Shown piece after piece: positions 20,600 through 32,564 of a stretch of 64,000 nucleotides of DNA. Source of the DNA: Toxorhynchites rutilus septentrionalis (Eukaryota; Arthropoda; Insecta; Diptera; Culicidae). The stretch is from positions 66,299,210-66,363,209 of the forward strand of contig NC_073745.1 in NCBI RefSeq assembly GCF_029784135.1, in the 5' to 3' direction. The notes beneath the pieces were generated by a model. The model ran no database searches. It saw nothing but the letters and a program-made list of their open reading frames with translations, and was not told where the DNA came from. Positions within the stretch are counted from its first letter, which is position 1. Every line of letters begins with the position of its first letter. Made by a program: the position numbers and the translations under genes.

Positions 20600-22141
20600 A
20601 GATTCATAACACGGTCCGAAATGTTTTGTCCACATGAACTAGCGATGGAAACTGTAGTGTTTAGGCATGATAAATGTATTGTTTGTTCCAACAAACTACT
20701 TTCATCTAGAAGCCAATTTTTAGAAACACGAAATCATCTTAATACCCTTATAGTTTTAGATGTTATCCGTTTGGTTCACAACCGACAAAATAGCGTTTCT
20801 ACAGTTTTATTTCCAAACAAAGCGAAAGTCTGATAGAGAGACTGAGATTTTCCCGGAAAATGAAGATTTCTCCACATCCGAATAATCAATCGAATCCATT
20901 GAACCTTGATCGGATCTTTTTTCACTTTTCTCACCCCGGCAGTGTTGAGTTGAGCATAATCGGATAGAGGGCCGCAGCGCGTAGCAGGCTGTGATTCAGT
21001 GCTGCCGCTGGCATAAAGATGGGCGCCCATTGTAGAAAAGGTGCACATTTTGAGAGCAATTTATCCAATTTGGGTTTCGTTATCCGCTCGGCCGCCACTG
21101 TGATAACTTTAAAAATGTATCTAACAATGAAAACAACACAAGTCACCACCACTTCACGATTGTTTTTCGACTCTGTAATCCGACCGCGAGCACTGGTAGC
21201 TAAGAACTGAGAAAATCCTTCCGTATGTTCCAAAACATAAGTTCCGTTTGTAAGCAGGAATATTTACGGGCCGCGCCATGGAAACCGGGCCATTGTTTTG
21301 TTGCTGCCTTTCATGCAGACCAAAGGTAACTTCAACTTTAACCAAACCAGTTACGATTTCATTGCAAATAAAAGCTCTATCGAAATCATCATCAGAGCCG
21401 CACACTTCATTCGTATAAGTAGTGCAAGCACTCACCGCAGCAGCGCACTTATTTCGCCATTTTCAACTTTTTACCATCTCCTCGTCGACACTCGAGCGGG
21501 ATTTGTTCGTTCGGCTCGACCAATGGAAAGCGAGAGTGGGCGGTTCTCTCGGTCAGACGAAGCGCACGCGATTGACTATTTGTCACGTGAGCTTTGAATT
21601 TGGACCGTGGAGAGTTCACCGCGATACGTCTGTAATAAAGTGTTGGGGATATGACAAGAGAATCAAGACACGCTAATGGGTACAAATGTAAACAGACAAT
21701 CTATAGAAAAGGAAGCTAGTAATGAGACTGTTTGTATTTGTAAACAAATTTGTTCATTATATGATCAATGACTGAACAGCAATTTTACCCAACATTTAAT
21801 CCTACCAGAACGCCCTTGTAAAAATCCAATATTAGTTTCATTTAATGATCAATTAGATTTAAACATTAGAACGAAAGTAATTGCCAACTGATTTCAAACA
21901 GAAACGTATATTTCTTCAAATAATGCTTATCATTTTTATCAAACATGCATTTAACAAAATGTGAGGGTAATGTTCGATAAAAGTAGGCAAGAATTTTGAT
22001 CATAAAAAATGTCCTGAATTCATTATAAAAGGCAAGTGATTCAGCTTGTTTTCTTCTTAGCTTCATACATTATAAATTTTCAGAAAAACGCGAAAAAAGT
22101 ATTTTTTCGTTAATTTTATTTCAAATTATTTTCAAAACCAA
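20600..22141. other. Mostly non-repetitive DNA, no gene called
   Basis: 20940-21690 is less AT-rich than its surroundings and contains TATAAG-like and CCAAT-like words (for example CGTATAAGTAG near 21413 and CCAATGG near 21519). No frame shows a recognisable domain. 21700-22140 is AT-rich. An untranslated first exon or promoter of a host gene is possible but not supported further. Confidence 0.35.
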
Positions 22142-22246
22142 TAGGGGAATCGTGGGTAATATGGACAGGTGGATGATTTGTATAGTTACATTTTGAATTT
22201 CAGATTTCAGTTAATGAGAAAACCTTCTACATGTTATTCTATAATA

Positions 22247-23542
22247 CAGGGTTTTCCATTTCGGGCTTCCGAAAGTATACAGCCCTGCGCTGACAACCGT
22301 TTGACATAGCTGTCAACCAAAGCGTCATATCGTTAGTTGAATATCTGCCATTTTACAATATGGATCGTTTTAGCATCGCACAACGTGTTAATTTTGTTAA
22401 ATTATACTATAAAAATGATGAAAAACCGGCAAATGTTTTTCGAGCGACGGATTTTGGTCGTCATGGACGGCCTACAGAGCACACAATCGCTAATGTAGTG
22501 CGTAAATTCGAACAAACTGGATCCGTAGCGGATATTGTGAAACCTGTGCATCATCGTAATGTGCGTTCGGCCGAAAATATTGCCGCTGTTGCTGCCAGTG
22601 TGGAGGATGACCCGAATGTTTCGATTCCATGGCGTGCTCAGCAAATGGGCTTGTCAAACACATCATTGTGGCGAATTTTGCATTTGGACTTGCACCTACA
22701 TCCATATAAAGTCCAACTGGTACAAAAATTAGAGCGTGGTGACCATGGAATGCGTCGGGCATACGTCGATTGGGTGAACGAACAACAGCAGCAAAATGCT
22801 GAATTTTCACATCAAATTTTCTTCAGCGATGAGGCACATTTCGAGCTCGGTGACTATGTGAACATCCAAAATTTCCGTATATGGGGCTCAGAAAATCCAC
22901 ACGTGATTGTTGAGAGGCCATTGCATCCGCCAAAAGTCACTGTTTGGTGCGCATTATGGTCATCGGGCCGTATTTCTTTGAAAATGAGGACGGCGAGACA
23001 GTAACTGTGAATGGTGAGCGCTATGGCCGCAAGGTAACCGATTTTTTTTGCCACAAACTGAAGATATGGATACGGATGACATGTGGTTTCAGCAGGACGG
23101 CGCCACGTGCCACACAACACGACCGAACATGGCCATATTGCGAACGAAATTTGAGGGACGCATAATTTCGCGTTTTGGTAATGCCAATTGGCCGTCCAGA
23201 TCATGCGATTTGAACTCACTAGACTTTTTTTTTGTGGGGTTATGCGAAAGACCGTGTCTATGCCAACTCTCCGCAAACTCTTGAACATTTGAAAGACAAC
23301 ATTCGTGAAGTTATGACCGAGATACCCCCCGCCCCCCCCATATGTGCCGAAAAGTCATCGAAAATTACCTGTTCCGGATCAAGGTTTGCGAGGAAGCCCT
23401 AGGTAGACATTTGAATGATGTTGTATTTCACACATAATGGCATAAACCAAACTTTAATTTGAAATAAATGTTTCATCGAAATTCGAATTCTAAGTGTGTT
23501 TTATTTCAATTTACTTTCGGAATTTAAAGTTAGAAAACCCTG
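22247..23542 (+). mobile_element. DD41D Tc1/mariner-type element
   Basis: Inverted ends CAGGGTTTTC(C/T)A with TA on both sides (22245-22246, 23543-23544). The unit is 1296 bases, a normal length for this superfamily, and carries one transposase with several frameshifts. DD41D elements such as rosa are known from flies; assignment here is from the spacing of the catalytic residues. Confidence 0.9.
22360..23437 (+). pseudogene. DD41D transposase, multiply frameshifted
   Basis: ATG at 22360: helix-turn-helix (RVNFVKLYYKNDEKPANVFR, then a second HTH near IPWRAQQMGLSNTSLWRIL). First Asp in IFFSDEAHFELGDY, then VTVWCALWSSG. Frame changes near 22990 and 23050 lead to MWFQQDGATCHTTRPN (second Asp) and RSCDLNSLDFFF. 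The Asp in SLDFF is 42 residues after the second Asp, that is 41 between. A further frame break near 23240 precedes the C-terminus (LEHLKDNIREVMTEI), which contains a poly-C expansion. Not functional. Confidence 0.88.
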
Positions 23543-24419
23543 TATTTTAGCCACCCTATGACAATGAATACTGATCAAAAGTGGAAAAGGGAAACAAATA
23601 CCGAAAATCATACATGATTCCGCGTGAGGATGTAATTTTAGCTGCTTCGATATTAAGCATTTTGAGTGGTTTAATATCAAAATTCAATTCGCTGATGGTT
23701 ACATTTCGGTTTGTAAATTAACAGAGATGCGATATTAGGTATGTACGGAAAAATAAATTCATTTTTGAGTGGAAAATTTAAATTATTGAAATAATTGTAC
23801 TGGTGGGGTAAAACGGACAGTTGGCAGTGGGATTGAGATGGACTGTGAAAAGTCTGTTTAATCTATTCCTAAGGAATGCCCCGCGTCTATAAATGGACAT
23901 CAAATCGCCAAATGTGGACTGTTTAGAAGCTGACTGGAACCAAAAGCAAAATAGTTGAGGGTCTGTCGGTTTATGCTGCTGAAAAGCACGATATCACCTC
24001 CAGGTGGATTAATTCGATTTTTTCATCATTTAACGGACGTTCGTGATGAGTTCCGACTTTGATTGAATAAAATTATTCCTCTCGCGATCGATAAATCACT
24101 ACGCTTCATATATTACAAACCTGTCCATATTACCCTCACTATATGTCCATATTACCCGCATCGAAAAAAAAAGTTGTACTTTTCGGTCTGTTTTCAGTAA
24201 AAACATTGAAACACACTTTTTTGTAAAATATTTGGCCTAGGTAGGTACTAGGTAGAAAAACAGTATATTGAATTGCAAGAAACTGCATCAAAGTTTTGGG
24301 AAACATGAGTTTCCAAAGATATAATTGAAGTTCTTCTTAACATGTCCGTTTTAACCCCACCTCCCCTACTGGTGCTAAAGCAACATATGGTCCTCGATGG
24401 TTTTGTTAAAAAAAAACCC

Positions 24420-24705
24420 CGAACACGCTGCGCCCCGTGTCGGTCCCTATGGGCCGACGTTGAGCTTTTTGGAAGGAAAGCGCTGACTGACTGGGACTGA
24501 CAGTTACAAAATAAGAAAATAAAAATACATATAGTTTGTTTTTGGATGTTTTACAAAATGCGTCTACTTCCTAGTCGAATTTGTGACTTCTTCCTGTACA
24601 ATAAGTACCTTTGGGAGCTCGCACCCCAACACTGATATTGTGCGAACGCTCTTGATGCCAATTGAATGGAAGCGCAGCTAGAACAATTCGGGCTCACCGT
24701 GTTAA
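24420..24705. mobile_element. TTAA-type MITE, family 2, inverted copy
   Basis: Reverse-complement copy of 14601-14876: CACGCTGCGCCCCG on the left and CGGGCTCACCGTG then TTAA (24702-24705) on the right. The left TTAA is mutated to CGAA. Confidence 0.8.
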
Positions 24706-27475
24706 TCGTTAATTTGGAAAATTTCAAAACGTCGCTTCAGGGTGAAATTGATCAATCTATGTTTTATATGATGTTCTAGCGTGATAGGCTTAAAAATGTA
24801 TAGAAAATCAATTATTTCTTCACTTACGGACATTTAAATGATAATTTAAAGCAGAGATCGAAATGCTCGCCGATTTGAGACGAAAAACATTCGTTTTCAC
24901 CCACAGGGAAAAATAGCTGAGAATATAGGAGGCGAGAGAATGTTATACGCTAACTTAAATTCTCGCGAGAAATTCAATGCCAATTTTTATTTTTCTTCGA
25001 GTTATGATAGCCGAAAAATGGTTTCGTTTTCAGTGACTCCTTGATGCCGATAATAGTTTTTCACTTCTTCAGTACCAGCTGTATGACACCCGCCATGTTT
25101 TTGATGCCAACATCTCAAACGTCAAAAGCATTTATTTTCTTCAAAACAGCGATCCGCGTTGGCGGCATTGTGCTTCGTATACTAGTTTAGGGGAGCGTCA
25201 ACGAATAGCTGATTTGCAGTCGGAATGAACGTTTCCAAAATTAAAATTATGAATGAAAACTAGCTTTCCCATATGAAATTAGTATTCTATTTGAATTAAA
25301 AATATTTTTGTTTGCAGTTGGTGAAAAAGTCTCATTCGAAAATTGTTTATGAAGACAATTTTATATTATAATGAAAAAATTCAGCAACAATTTTGGAATT
25401 GTATAGCCATATGGTTGAATGAAAGCCAGAAATACTTGTCTCAAGTAATTAAATAACATGATGAGAAAATTTTCATTCAAATTTTGAAATTCAAAAACCG
25501 GCTTCGTGTCTTCTAATCTGATAGAGCTTATACTAACGAGTTTGGGACACAAATTATGGCCCTAATTTGAAGTCGCCACTAGATGTCGACACCATCGCGA
25601 ATTACCAATTTACCACCATCTGACATATCGTGATGTCGATGACGAACTTTAACAGCAGAGAATAGTGAGATATGCGATGACGGTAGGAAGAGTGAGATAG
25701 CGACAATCGTGCCATACACCTGTTCAGTACAGCTGAAAACATTGTATGAAAATGTGCGGCAATATTGGGTTTCCTCGTGAAGTGAACATGAAATGGATTA
25801 ATATTTGTACAATTCAAACGCTGTCCAAATGCAGATCGTTTGGACGCTGTCCTAACAGACTAACGTTGGTAAAGTTAGCTTTGATTTTTCGCACCATATT
25901 TTCAGTACCAAATGAGAGACGAAAAAGAAATTATCAGCGTTGAACTTCCGAGATAGAGATTTTCCACATCTCTTTCTCTCTGAAAAAGAATTTTCGGTGA
26001 AAAGGAAGAGACGAAAATATCAACAATAAACGTTTCATCGAAAACTAGATAGATTGACTGAATATTTATCACGCAGCCGAGCGAGAATTTCGATCTCTGA
26101 TTTAAAGGTTTAGGATACAAAAACCTGATTCAATCCGCCTAAAGGTGTGGTCATGCCTTTCCGCAACTCGATCTTAAACTGATCTGCAGGCAGGTATGGG
26201 CAAAATCGCATCGAAATTCGTTCAACAACACTCATTCACAGATAAAACTCACCCTTCTATTCTCCATTTATGCCTCACTTTTTTTTAGACAGAAAACATT
26301 CACCTATCATCTTCGCAAAGTTCATTATCGAGTTAAACGGAAGAATACTGTCTCGATTCCGCTCATCTCTTCTCATAGAATTTGCATTCTCTCATTTGCC
26401 TCTCGGAATGACGTTAGATGGTGATAGAATCAAACTGGAAACTTCTACTTGAACTAGCGAGTGTCTCTGTAAAATCATTCGTTTTTCACTCATTGAAGCC
26501 TCGATCACGGCATTAAAATATAGGCAGATAGTTGAAATCGAGTTGTTTCCTGTGCACTATTGCAATGGCATTTTTTTGTTTCTAGTATGGATTGATCTAA
26601 GCCAATGCAAAAGACCATATTAATGCAAGTTATTGGTGTGCGGGAAGGTAGATTCATATGCATCGCCGGTAACAAATGCACTTGAATGCTGACAAGGAAG
26701 AGAGTAGAAGGGAAAATAAAATCATTCATTCACGCAGATTCAATCTGATTGAGGCTATTTTGACACAATCGTTATTTTGTTTCGTGCGATCCTTCCAAAG
26801 GAGTATTCATGCATTGAATGTTGTTTTCCACTCTCTTTGTTTTGTTATGTTCACTCTCAGTCCCGAATGAAGAAGGTCGGAGAATGTAAAACGATTCATC
26901 GTGCAATCTCACGATTGCTTGCTGCATTCTTTTCGCCATGATTATTCCAAGCAGATACAAGAGTGAATTGTAATTAGGTATGGAGAAATGAGCGAATGAA
27001 CTTTTCCATACTTGTCTGCAGGTTAACCTTGAAATGGTCGTCAATGAGCTAGTTTCGCCAAACCAAACCATTCTAAACCATTCTGGTCATTCGCGGTGCC
27101 TTTTTGTAAGATAGTTTTTCCTCACTTGTTTGAATAGTAATTACAAGTATTTGATAACTCATTCAACTGATCAAGTATCGACTAGAAGTGAATTAACATA
27201 TTTTGCTTCTATAAATGTTAGTTTAATGTGTTCAAAATATGTTTCTTTACCATAGTTGAGAATGGAAACGAAAATGCTATTCCGAAAAAAAATTGTCATC
27301 TCATACACCGTACAGAATCTGTACCAAAGATCGAAGAACATCTGTATCTTTCCGGATAAATCTGTACATGTAGCAACACTGGTTATGGATAGGATATCGA
27401 GGTTCCGCTGAAGTTTTTCCGTCAGAGCACATGTTATACGTCGTTTGTAAAGGGCGAACACGAAATTACTGCAAC
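24706..27475. other. 2.8 kb with no gene recognised
   Basis: Many short frames, none longer than about 100 codons and none with a recognisable domain. GAGAGAATG/CTCATTC-type simple words recur near 24.9, 26.3 and 26.7 kb, suggesting old repeats, but I cannot define element ends. Confidence 0.4.
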
Positions 27476-27600
27476 ACATTCAACAGGGCATAACTTTTTT
27501 ACCATTGGGTAAAAATCAACCAAATTTTGCACACATTCTTATTGATTTGTATTGTCTACATGCTGTCAAACTCGAAGTCTTGTTTTTCGATTCAACGAAA

Positions 27601-28610
27601 ATGGAGGTGAACCAACGCGAGTCGAGAGAACAAATTCTTTCCAAACACCTGGAATTGCCTGACCTGTCGGACCGGCAGTTGGGAAAAATGTTGAACATTC
27701 ACCATTCAACCGTCTCCAGAGCGGTTCCAGGAGCGGTTGACGTTGGACCACGGCAAAGCAGCTGAAAGAAAACCGGTACCGAAGAACAAAAAGACGGAGG
27801 GAAAGGTAAAGCGGATGATCAAAGCAAATCCCAACGTCTCAAGCCGTGATTTGGCTGAAAAGATCGACATGTCGCAGAGCTACGTCCAGAATGCAAAGAA
27901 GAGAGCTGGTCTACATACATACAAGGTACAGAACTTCCCAAACCGCGATGAGCGGCAACAATCGACGGCTAAAACTCGGGCACGGAAGCTCTACGAGAAG
28001 ATGCTGACAAAATATGGCTGCTGTGAGATGGACGACAAAACGTATATAAAAGCCGATTTTAAGCAAATTCCGGGGTTGGAGTTTTTCACCGGCAAGAGCA
28101 AGTTCGATATGGACGACAAATTTAAGAAGTAAAAAATGTCGAAGTTTGCCTCCACATATCTCGTTTGGCAGACCATCTGCTCTTGTGGACTGAGGAGTGA
28201 GCCTTTCGTGACAAAGGACACAGTAAATGGCGAGATCTACAAATCTGAGTGCCTCGAGAAGCGCCTTTTGCCGTTCTTGCAGCAGCACGACGAAGCTCCG
28301 CTATTTTGGCCAGATTTGGCATCATGCCACTATTCTAAAAGTGTCCTGGAGTGGTATAAGGCCAATTCTGTCCATTTGTTCCTAAGGACATGAACCCGCC
28401 AAACTGTCCGGAGCTGCGCCCGGTGGAGCAGTACTGGGCAATAATGAAGCGGGAACTTCGGAAGAGCAAGAAGACAGTCAAAGACGAGAAGGACATGTTA
28501 AGAAAATGGAAAAAACTGAGAAACTGGTACCGGATGACACTGTAAAGACTTTGATGGAGGGCATCAAGCGAAAATGCGTTCAATTTTTCACTCAAGGCTC
28601 CATCGATTAA
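27601..28610 (+). pseudogene. DD37E (ITmD37E-type) transposase, frameshifted
   Basis: ATG at 27601: EVNQRESREQILSKHLELPD, then DRQLGKMLNIHHSTVSR (helix-turn-helix). After a frame change come VKRMIKANPNVSSRDLAEKI, CEMDDKTYIKADFKQIPGL (first Asp) and a stop at 28130-28132. Next are FASTYLVWQTICSCGLRS, FWPDLASCHYSKSVLEWY (second Asp) and, after another frame change, NPPNCPELRPVEQYWAI. Glu is 37 residues after the second Asp. TAA at 28608-28610 ends TLMEGIKRKC.... Relative of, but clearly diverged from, the copies at 943 and 51164. The mariner element at 28649 abuts its 3' side. Terminal repeats were not located. Confidence 0.88.
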
Positions 28611-28648
28611 CTTTTCTTTTGATTTTTGAAGTAAATATTATATATGTA

Positions 28649-29916
28649 TTAGGCTGTCAAAAAAGTCCTGCGGTATTTTTTTTGAATTTTCATTTGTTCA
28701 TAAAATTAGTTACAATCATCTGTTTTAAGTCAAATATGCGCCGTTTTGTTCGATGACTTGTTCCCAACGAGATGCCAACTTCATAATACCCCTGTTATTG
28801 AAGCTCGCTTCCTTATTGGCAAAAAACTCGGATAGCCAATTTTCACAGGCCTCTTTTGTGGCTAACTTCTGACTACCTAGCTCATTCGCCATGGACAAAA
28901 ACAGGTGGTAGTCACTTGGTGCAAGGTCCGGACTATACGGCGGATGCAAAAGAACCCTCCATTCGAGCTCCCGGAGCTTCTGGCGCGTCACCAAAGAAGT
29001 GTGTGGCCTGGTGTTGTCCTGATGGAAGACAATGCGGCCTCTGTTTATCAAAGATGGCCTCTTCTTCATGAGTGCTACCTTCAAGCAGTCCAGTTGTTGG
29101 CAGTACAGGTCCGAATTGAGCGTTTGGTCATAGGGAAGCAGCTCATAATAGATTATTCCTTGACAATCCCACCAAACACACAGCAGAACCTTCCTGGCCG
29201 TCAATGAGGGCTTGGCCACCGTCTGAGTCGCTTCAGCGGGCTTCGACCACGACCGTTTGCGCTTCACGTTGTCGTAAGTGACCCACTTTTCATCGCCAGT
29301 CACCATCCGCTTCAGAAACGGGTCGATTTTGTTGCGATTCGGCAGCGATTCACATGCGTCGATACGGTCAAAGATGTTTTTTTGCGTCAACGTGTGTGTT
29401 CTTTGTGAATCCAAGCTTCTTCAAATGGTTAATAACGGTTTGATGACTTATCCCCAGCTCTTGGCCGATGCTACGGCTGCTACTATGCCGGTCTTTCTCG
29501 GCTAATTCAGCGATTTTGTCGCAATTTTCGACGACAGGCCTTCCGGAGCGTGGCGCATCTTCGACGACCTCTACACCAGAACGAAAACGTTGAAACCATC
29601 GTTTTGCGGTGGAAATGGAAAATGTATCGGGTCCATAAACTGCACAAATTTTATTGGCAGCTTGAGATGCATTTTTGCCTTTGTCATAGTAGTACTGTAA
29701 AATATGTCGGATTTTCTCTTTATTTTGCTCCATATTTGCGACACTATAACTCACGAACGACTTAACCAAACAAAACACTGTCCAGGACTATATAATAGCG
29801 CGCAAAAATACCTTTCCAACAAGCTATAGTATGACTCGATACAATGAATACAACTAGAACTACGCGCTTACAACGACACCTCGCGGAAATACTGCAGGAC
29901 TTTTTTGACAGCCTAA
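28649..29916 (-). mobile_element. mariner (DD34D) element with intact termini
   Basis: Inverted ends TTAGGCTGTCAAAAAAGTCC then TGC, identical over about 23 bases, each preceded by TA (28647-28648, 29917-29918). The 1268-base unit encodes one minus-strand mariner transposase. Intact termini and a nearly open transposase point to a recent insertion compared with its neighbours. Confidence 0.93.
28725..29733 (-). pseudogene. mariner transposase, single frameshift
   Basis: ATG at 29733 (EQNKEKIRHILQYYYDKGKN). The HTH region comprises STAKRWFQRFRSG and SSRSIGQELGISHQTVINHL. The frame shifts near 29390-29410, between KLGFTK and LTQKNIFDRI, where WVPHEL would be expected. Catalytic Asp residues are in VTGDEKWVTYDN, VFHQDNTRPHTS and YSPDLAPSDYHLF, with 34 residues between the second and third (DD34D). 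Stop at 28725-28727 after EQNGAYLT. About 336 codons, close to the usual mariner length. Apart from the one indel I see no stops. Confidence 0.92.
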
Positions 29917-29989
29917 TATTTGTAGCGAATTCTGAAGGACAAATCATTTTCAAGAAGGTTGAGTTAAAAAAACCTTAGCAAGTGAATGG

Positions 29990-30260
29990 AACCCCGAAGC
30001 AGGTTTTCGCTTGAAGAAAGTTATGGCTAGGTCTGGTAGGACTGGAAGAAAATCTGTATCATGAGCTTCTACCAAGCAAACTAGTTTCGATGAATTCCAA
30101 CATGTACTGCTAGCAGCTGAACGTATTAAAATCAACGATCCAGAACTCTTCTAGAGCACTTCTAAAACTTCACCCGCCTTACTCACCAGATATTGCATCT
30201 TCAGATTATTAACTGTTAAGATTCTTGTAAGAACTTCAACTTACTGCATAGCATAAGTTC
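29990..30260 (+). pseudogene. Degenerate mariner fragment
   Basis: The plus strand reads DWKKICIMSFYQAN (compare DWKGIIYYELLP in mariners) and later LHPPYSPDIASSDY, the third-Asp motif, followed by stops. An old piece unrelated in age to the adjacent mariner element. Confidence 0.55.
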
Positions 30261-31260
30261 TGAGAGGATGGAATTCTCAAGTTGCATGAAGGATGCTGAA
30301 ATATTCAGGAAAGAATGGTGCATCTATGATCTAAAAGATGTATGTCTACGAAAATATGCTTTTGGTTTTTTCCTTAGAATCGGCACGAATTTTTCAGGAC
30401 TATATTTGGCATGATTTAACAATTAAGGGTTGTAGGTCAACGGAATCATCGATCACGATGATACTGCAGATGTTTTGTTTATATTATAGCCATCAGACAC
30501 TACCGAACCTGTAAAAGCGAAAATCATTGATTTTTAGACGAGAAAATTCTGTTTTCAAACATTGATTGATTGCTTGATTTCATTGTCTGATTTTTTGAAA
30601 ACTCAAACAGCCAGCTTTAATAAAAATACTCGAGAATAAGTTCACAATCGATATTTTAAAATTGATATGGAGATAACGTAAATGAAATTCGGAAGAAAAT
30701 AATGAGCTCCCGGACAATGTTGTGTTGACAAAAAAGAGGATTTCAAGACAAATCGTTACCATCGGTAAGGCTATAATTTTTATCAATAAAAATATGGAAT
30801 AGAAAATAGAAACAAACTTGAAATGAAATTTAAGCGAAAAAAAATTGAATTTCTAGATTTTTTCCTCAAAACCGGAGGAATCCACGGAGGTCCACGTGGA
30901 CAACAGGGGGAGGGGTAGAAGGAATGTCCACGCTTGTCCACGGAGGGGAGGGGGGTGTCGAAAATCATGCTTTTTCTGTCCACGTGATATGTGGCCGTCC
31001 CTAGTTGTTTTTGGAGACACTCTTCCAAATGGTGCTTGCGGTAATGAATCCGCTTTCCGCAAGTACAAATCGCTTGTTAAAACTTCGCCAAACTTCGACA
31101 TCTTCTGTGTCCAGAAGTTCTCGGGTTCTCGGGAAGTGTCTCGTCCAGTCCAGCTCGAGTTTTGGTTATTCGGCAGAAAAGTCTTGCTCACATGCAACTA
31201 TTCAGCCACAATTCAGGCAGTGAATGTCGAGCAGACCAGTGTTGGGGTGAGCCGAGTGAT
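30261..31260. other. No gene; GTCCACG-rich block at 30.89-31.0 kb
   Basis: 30.26-30.88 kb is AT-rich without features. From 30885 to 31005 there are repeated GGTCCACGTGGAC, TGTCCACGCTTGTCCACGG and TGTCCACGTGATATGTGG words around a G-rich tract, the kind of GTGGAC-rich sequence seen near ends of some DNA transposons. No inverted partner is found here, so I leave it unassigned. Confidence 0.35.
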
Positions 31261-32480
31261 CTGATATCGGATGTGCGAAGGAGAGGAATGAGTGATGAAA
31301 CTATCTTCCCTCTCTGACTCGCTTACGGACATGCGGAATCACGTCGCTGCTTAGTTAAACAGCGCGTTAAAGTGCGGTATGGAAGGAATTGAGACAAAAT
31401 GTGAAAGAGTCTCTTAGAGAATTAATTTGTGAGAAATTGGAATCAATGACTAGCTCTGTTTTTATTAATAAATGCGCAACAGAACTTAGCTGCAATTAAT
31501 GATTCTCTCAATGAACCTGGTATTATTTCTACAGGTTCGCAACAAGTGAATAAAAAACGAAATAAACGTAAAGTCCAAAATAGTGATAACGATGATGTCT
31601 TTCGAGATAAGTTTTGCGGATATTGTTAAAACTTCTAATATTGTTGATTAAGGTAATGTAACAGGTAATATGAATAAGCAAGGTAGTTTGAAGGCTCCTC
31701 CGGTTATTGTGATAAAACCTAAGGAGTCCAAGCAAGCTTGGCAAGAAACTCGTACGCATTTGAAGAGGAAATTAGATCCAAGACAAAATAAGCAATTTCA
31801 GAAATGGTAGAGATGGCTCCATCGTTGTTGAGTGTGCAACTGGAGCAAATTTAAAAGATGTGAAGAATGATATCCAAAATAATCTGGGGGAAAAATATAG
31901 TGCTGTTACTCCCATATCGGTGCCAATAATGAAAATTGTGGGCATAAGCGACCATTATTCCTCCGATGCCTTCGTTGTCCATTGAAAAATTCAAAACGAC
32001 GGTATCACAATAAAGGATGTGAAAGTTACAAACACGTTCGAAAATCCACGCTTCGCATATAACAAGCATAGTTCTGTTTTTGAAGTAGATGTTGACACAT
32101 ATAATTAAATGATGCATGCGAAAAAAAGTAAATGTGGGGTTTGATCGGTGCTCCGTAGTTCCCGCGATAAATGTGTTAGGGTGCTTCAAATATGGAGAAC
32201 TTTGTCATAAGAGATTGTAATAATTGCGATACGTGCTCCAAGTGCAGCCAAAAACACAACACATCCGAGTGCAAGTCAACTGTATTGAAATCTATTAATT
32301 GTTTAAAAATGAATAAAGAACGCAATATGAACTCGGACGCTAACCATGCCACTTTTAGCATTGAATGCTCAGTTTATAAAAGACTTTACGATTTGAAAAA
32401 AAGCTATTTGCATTTCAAAATAGCAACCATGTTTCAGAAGAATTGTGAATCAATTTCATGTACTATATTTAAATAATGCG
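31260..32480 (+). pseudogene. LINE ORF1 (gag-like) remnant with zinc knuckles
   Basis: Plus-strand fragments across several frames: APPVIVIKPKESKQAWQETR near 31700, PISVPIMKIVGISDHYSSDA near 31910, then a CCHC-type cluster (CNNCDTCSKCSQKHNTSEC, about 32217-32280) followed by LKMNKERNMNSDANHATFSI with ECSVYKRL. The order (basic region, RRM-like fold, knuckles, ANHA..ECPVY-like end) is typical of jockey/I-type ORF1 RNA-binding proteins. Many stops; no ORF2 follows. Confidence 0.65.
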
Positions 32481-32564
32481 GGCTTATCAACAATCCACGT
32501 ATCATTACGTCAGATTGTTGAGGAAAAGCGTCCACTTTATTTTTATTATCAGAAACTCACATTT

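Larger units (their letters stand above)
16047..20600 (-). mobile_element. CR1/L2-like LINE in pieces
   Basis: Minus-strand order from high to low coordinate: endonuclease with FLVGDVNIP (20306-20524) and SDHCILILSV (19983-20309); linker KSYYDNLLNN...WKNINLIFG (19774-19962); RT N-terminus VVPIFKSGD...LSNYRPISTLS (17699-18015); RT core FLDLRKAFDSLNHSLL, GVPQGCNIGPLLF and FVDDTALF (16047-16424). The active site reads VDD instead of ADD. The element is split by a hAT-type insertion (18016-19641) and by a TTAA MITE plus another LINE tail (about 16430-17698). Clade assignment is from RT wording only. Confidence 0.75.
22142..24370. mobile_element. TIR element with GTAATATGGACA motifs, hosting a DD41D element
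   Basis: Left end TAGGGGAATCGTGGGTAATA and right end, in reverse complement, TAGGGGAGGTGGGGTTAAAA are related inverted termini. The words (A)TGTCCATATTACCC and GGGGTAAAACGGACAG recur inside (23815, 24122, 24145, 24345). No transposase of its own is visible. The DD41D element at 22247-23542 lies inside it, so this element is older. Confidence 0.6.

Noticed and set aside
21154..21597. Candidate gene with overlapping frames near 21.2-21.6 kb
   Set aside because: GC-richer DNA with splice-like words, but no recognisable domain and frames on both strands; noted as possible unique DNA only.
30853..31264. ORFs of 114-122 codons on both strands
   Set aside because: They come from a G-rich GTCCACG repeat block without domain wording; both strands being open is a composition effect.
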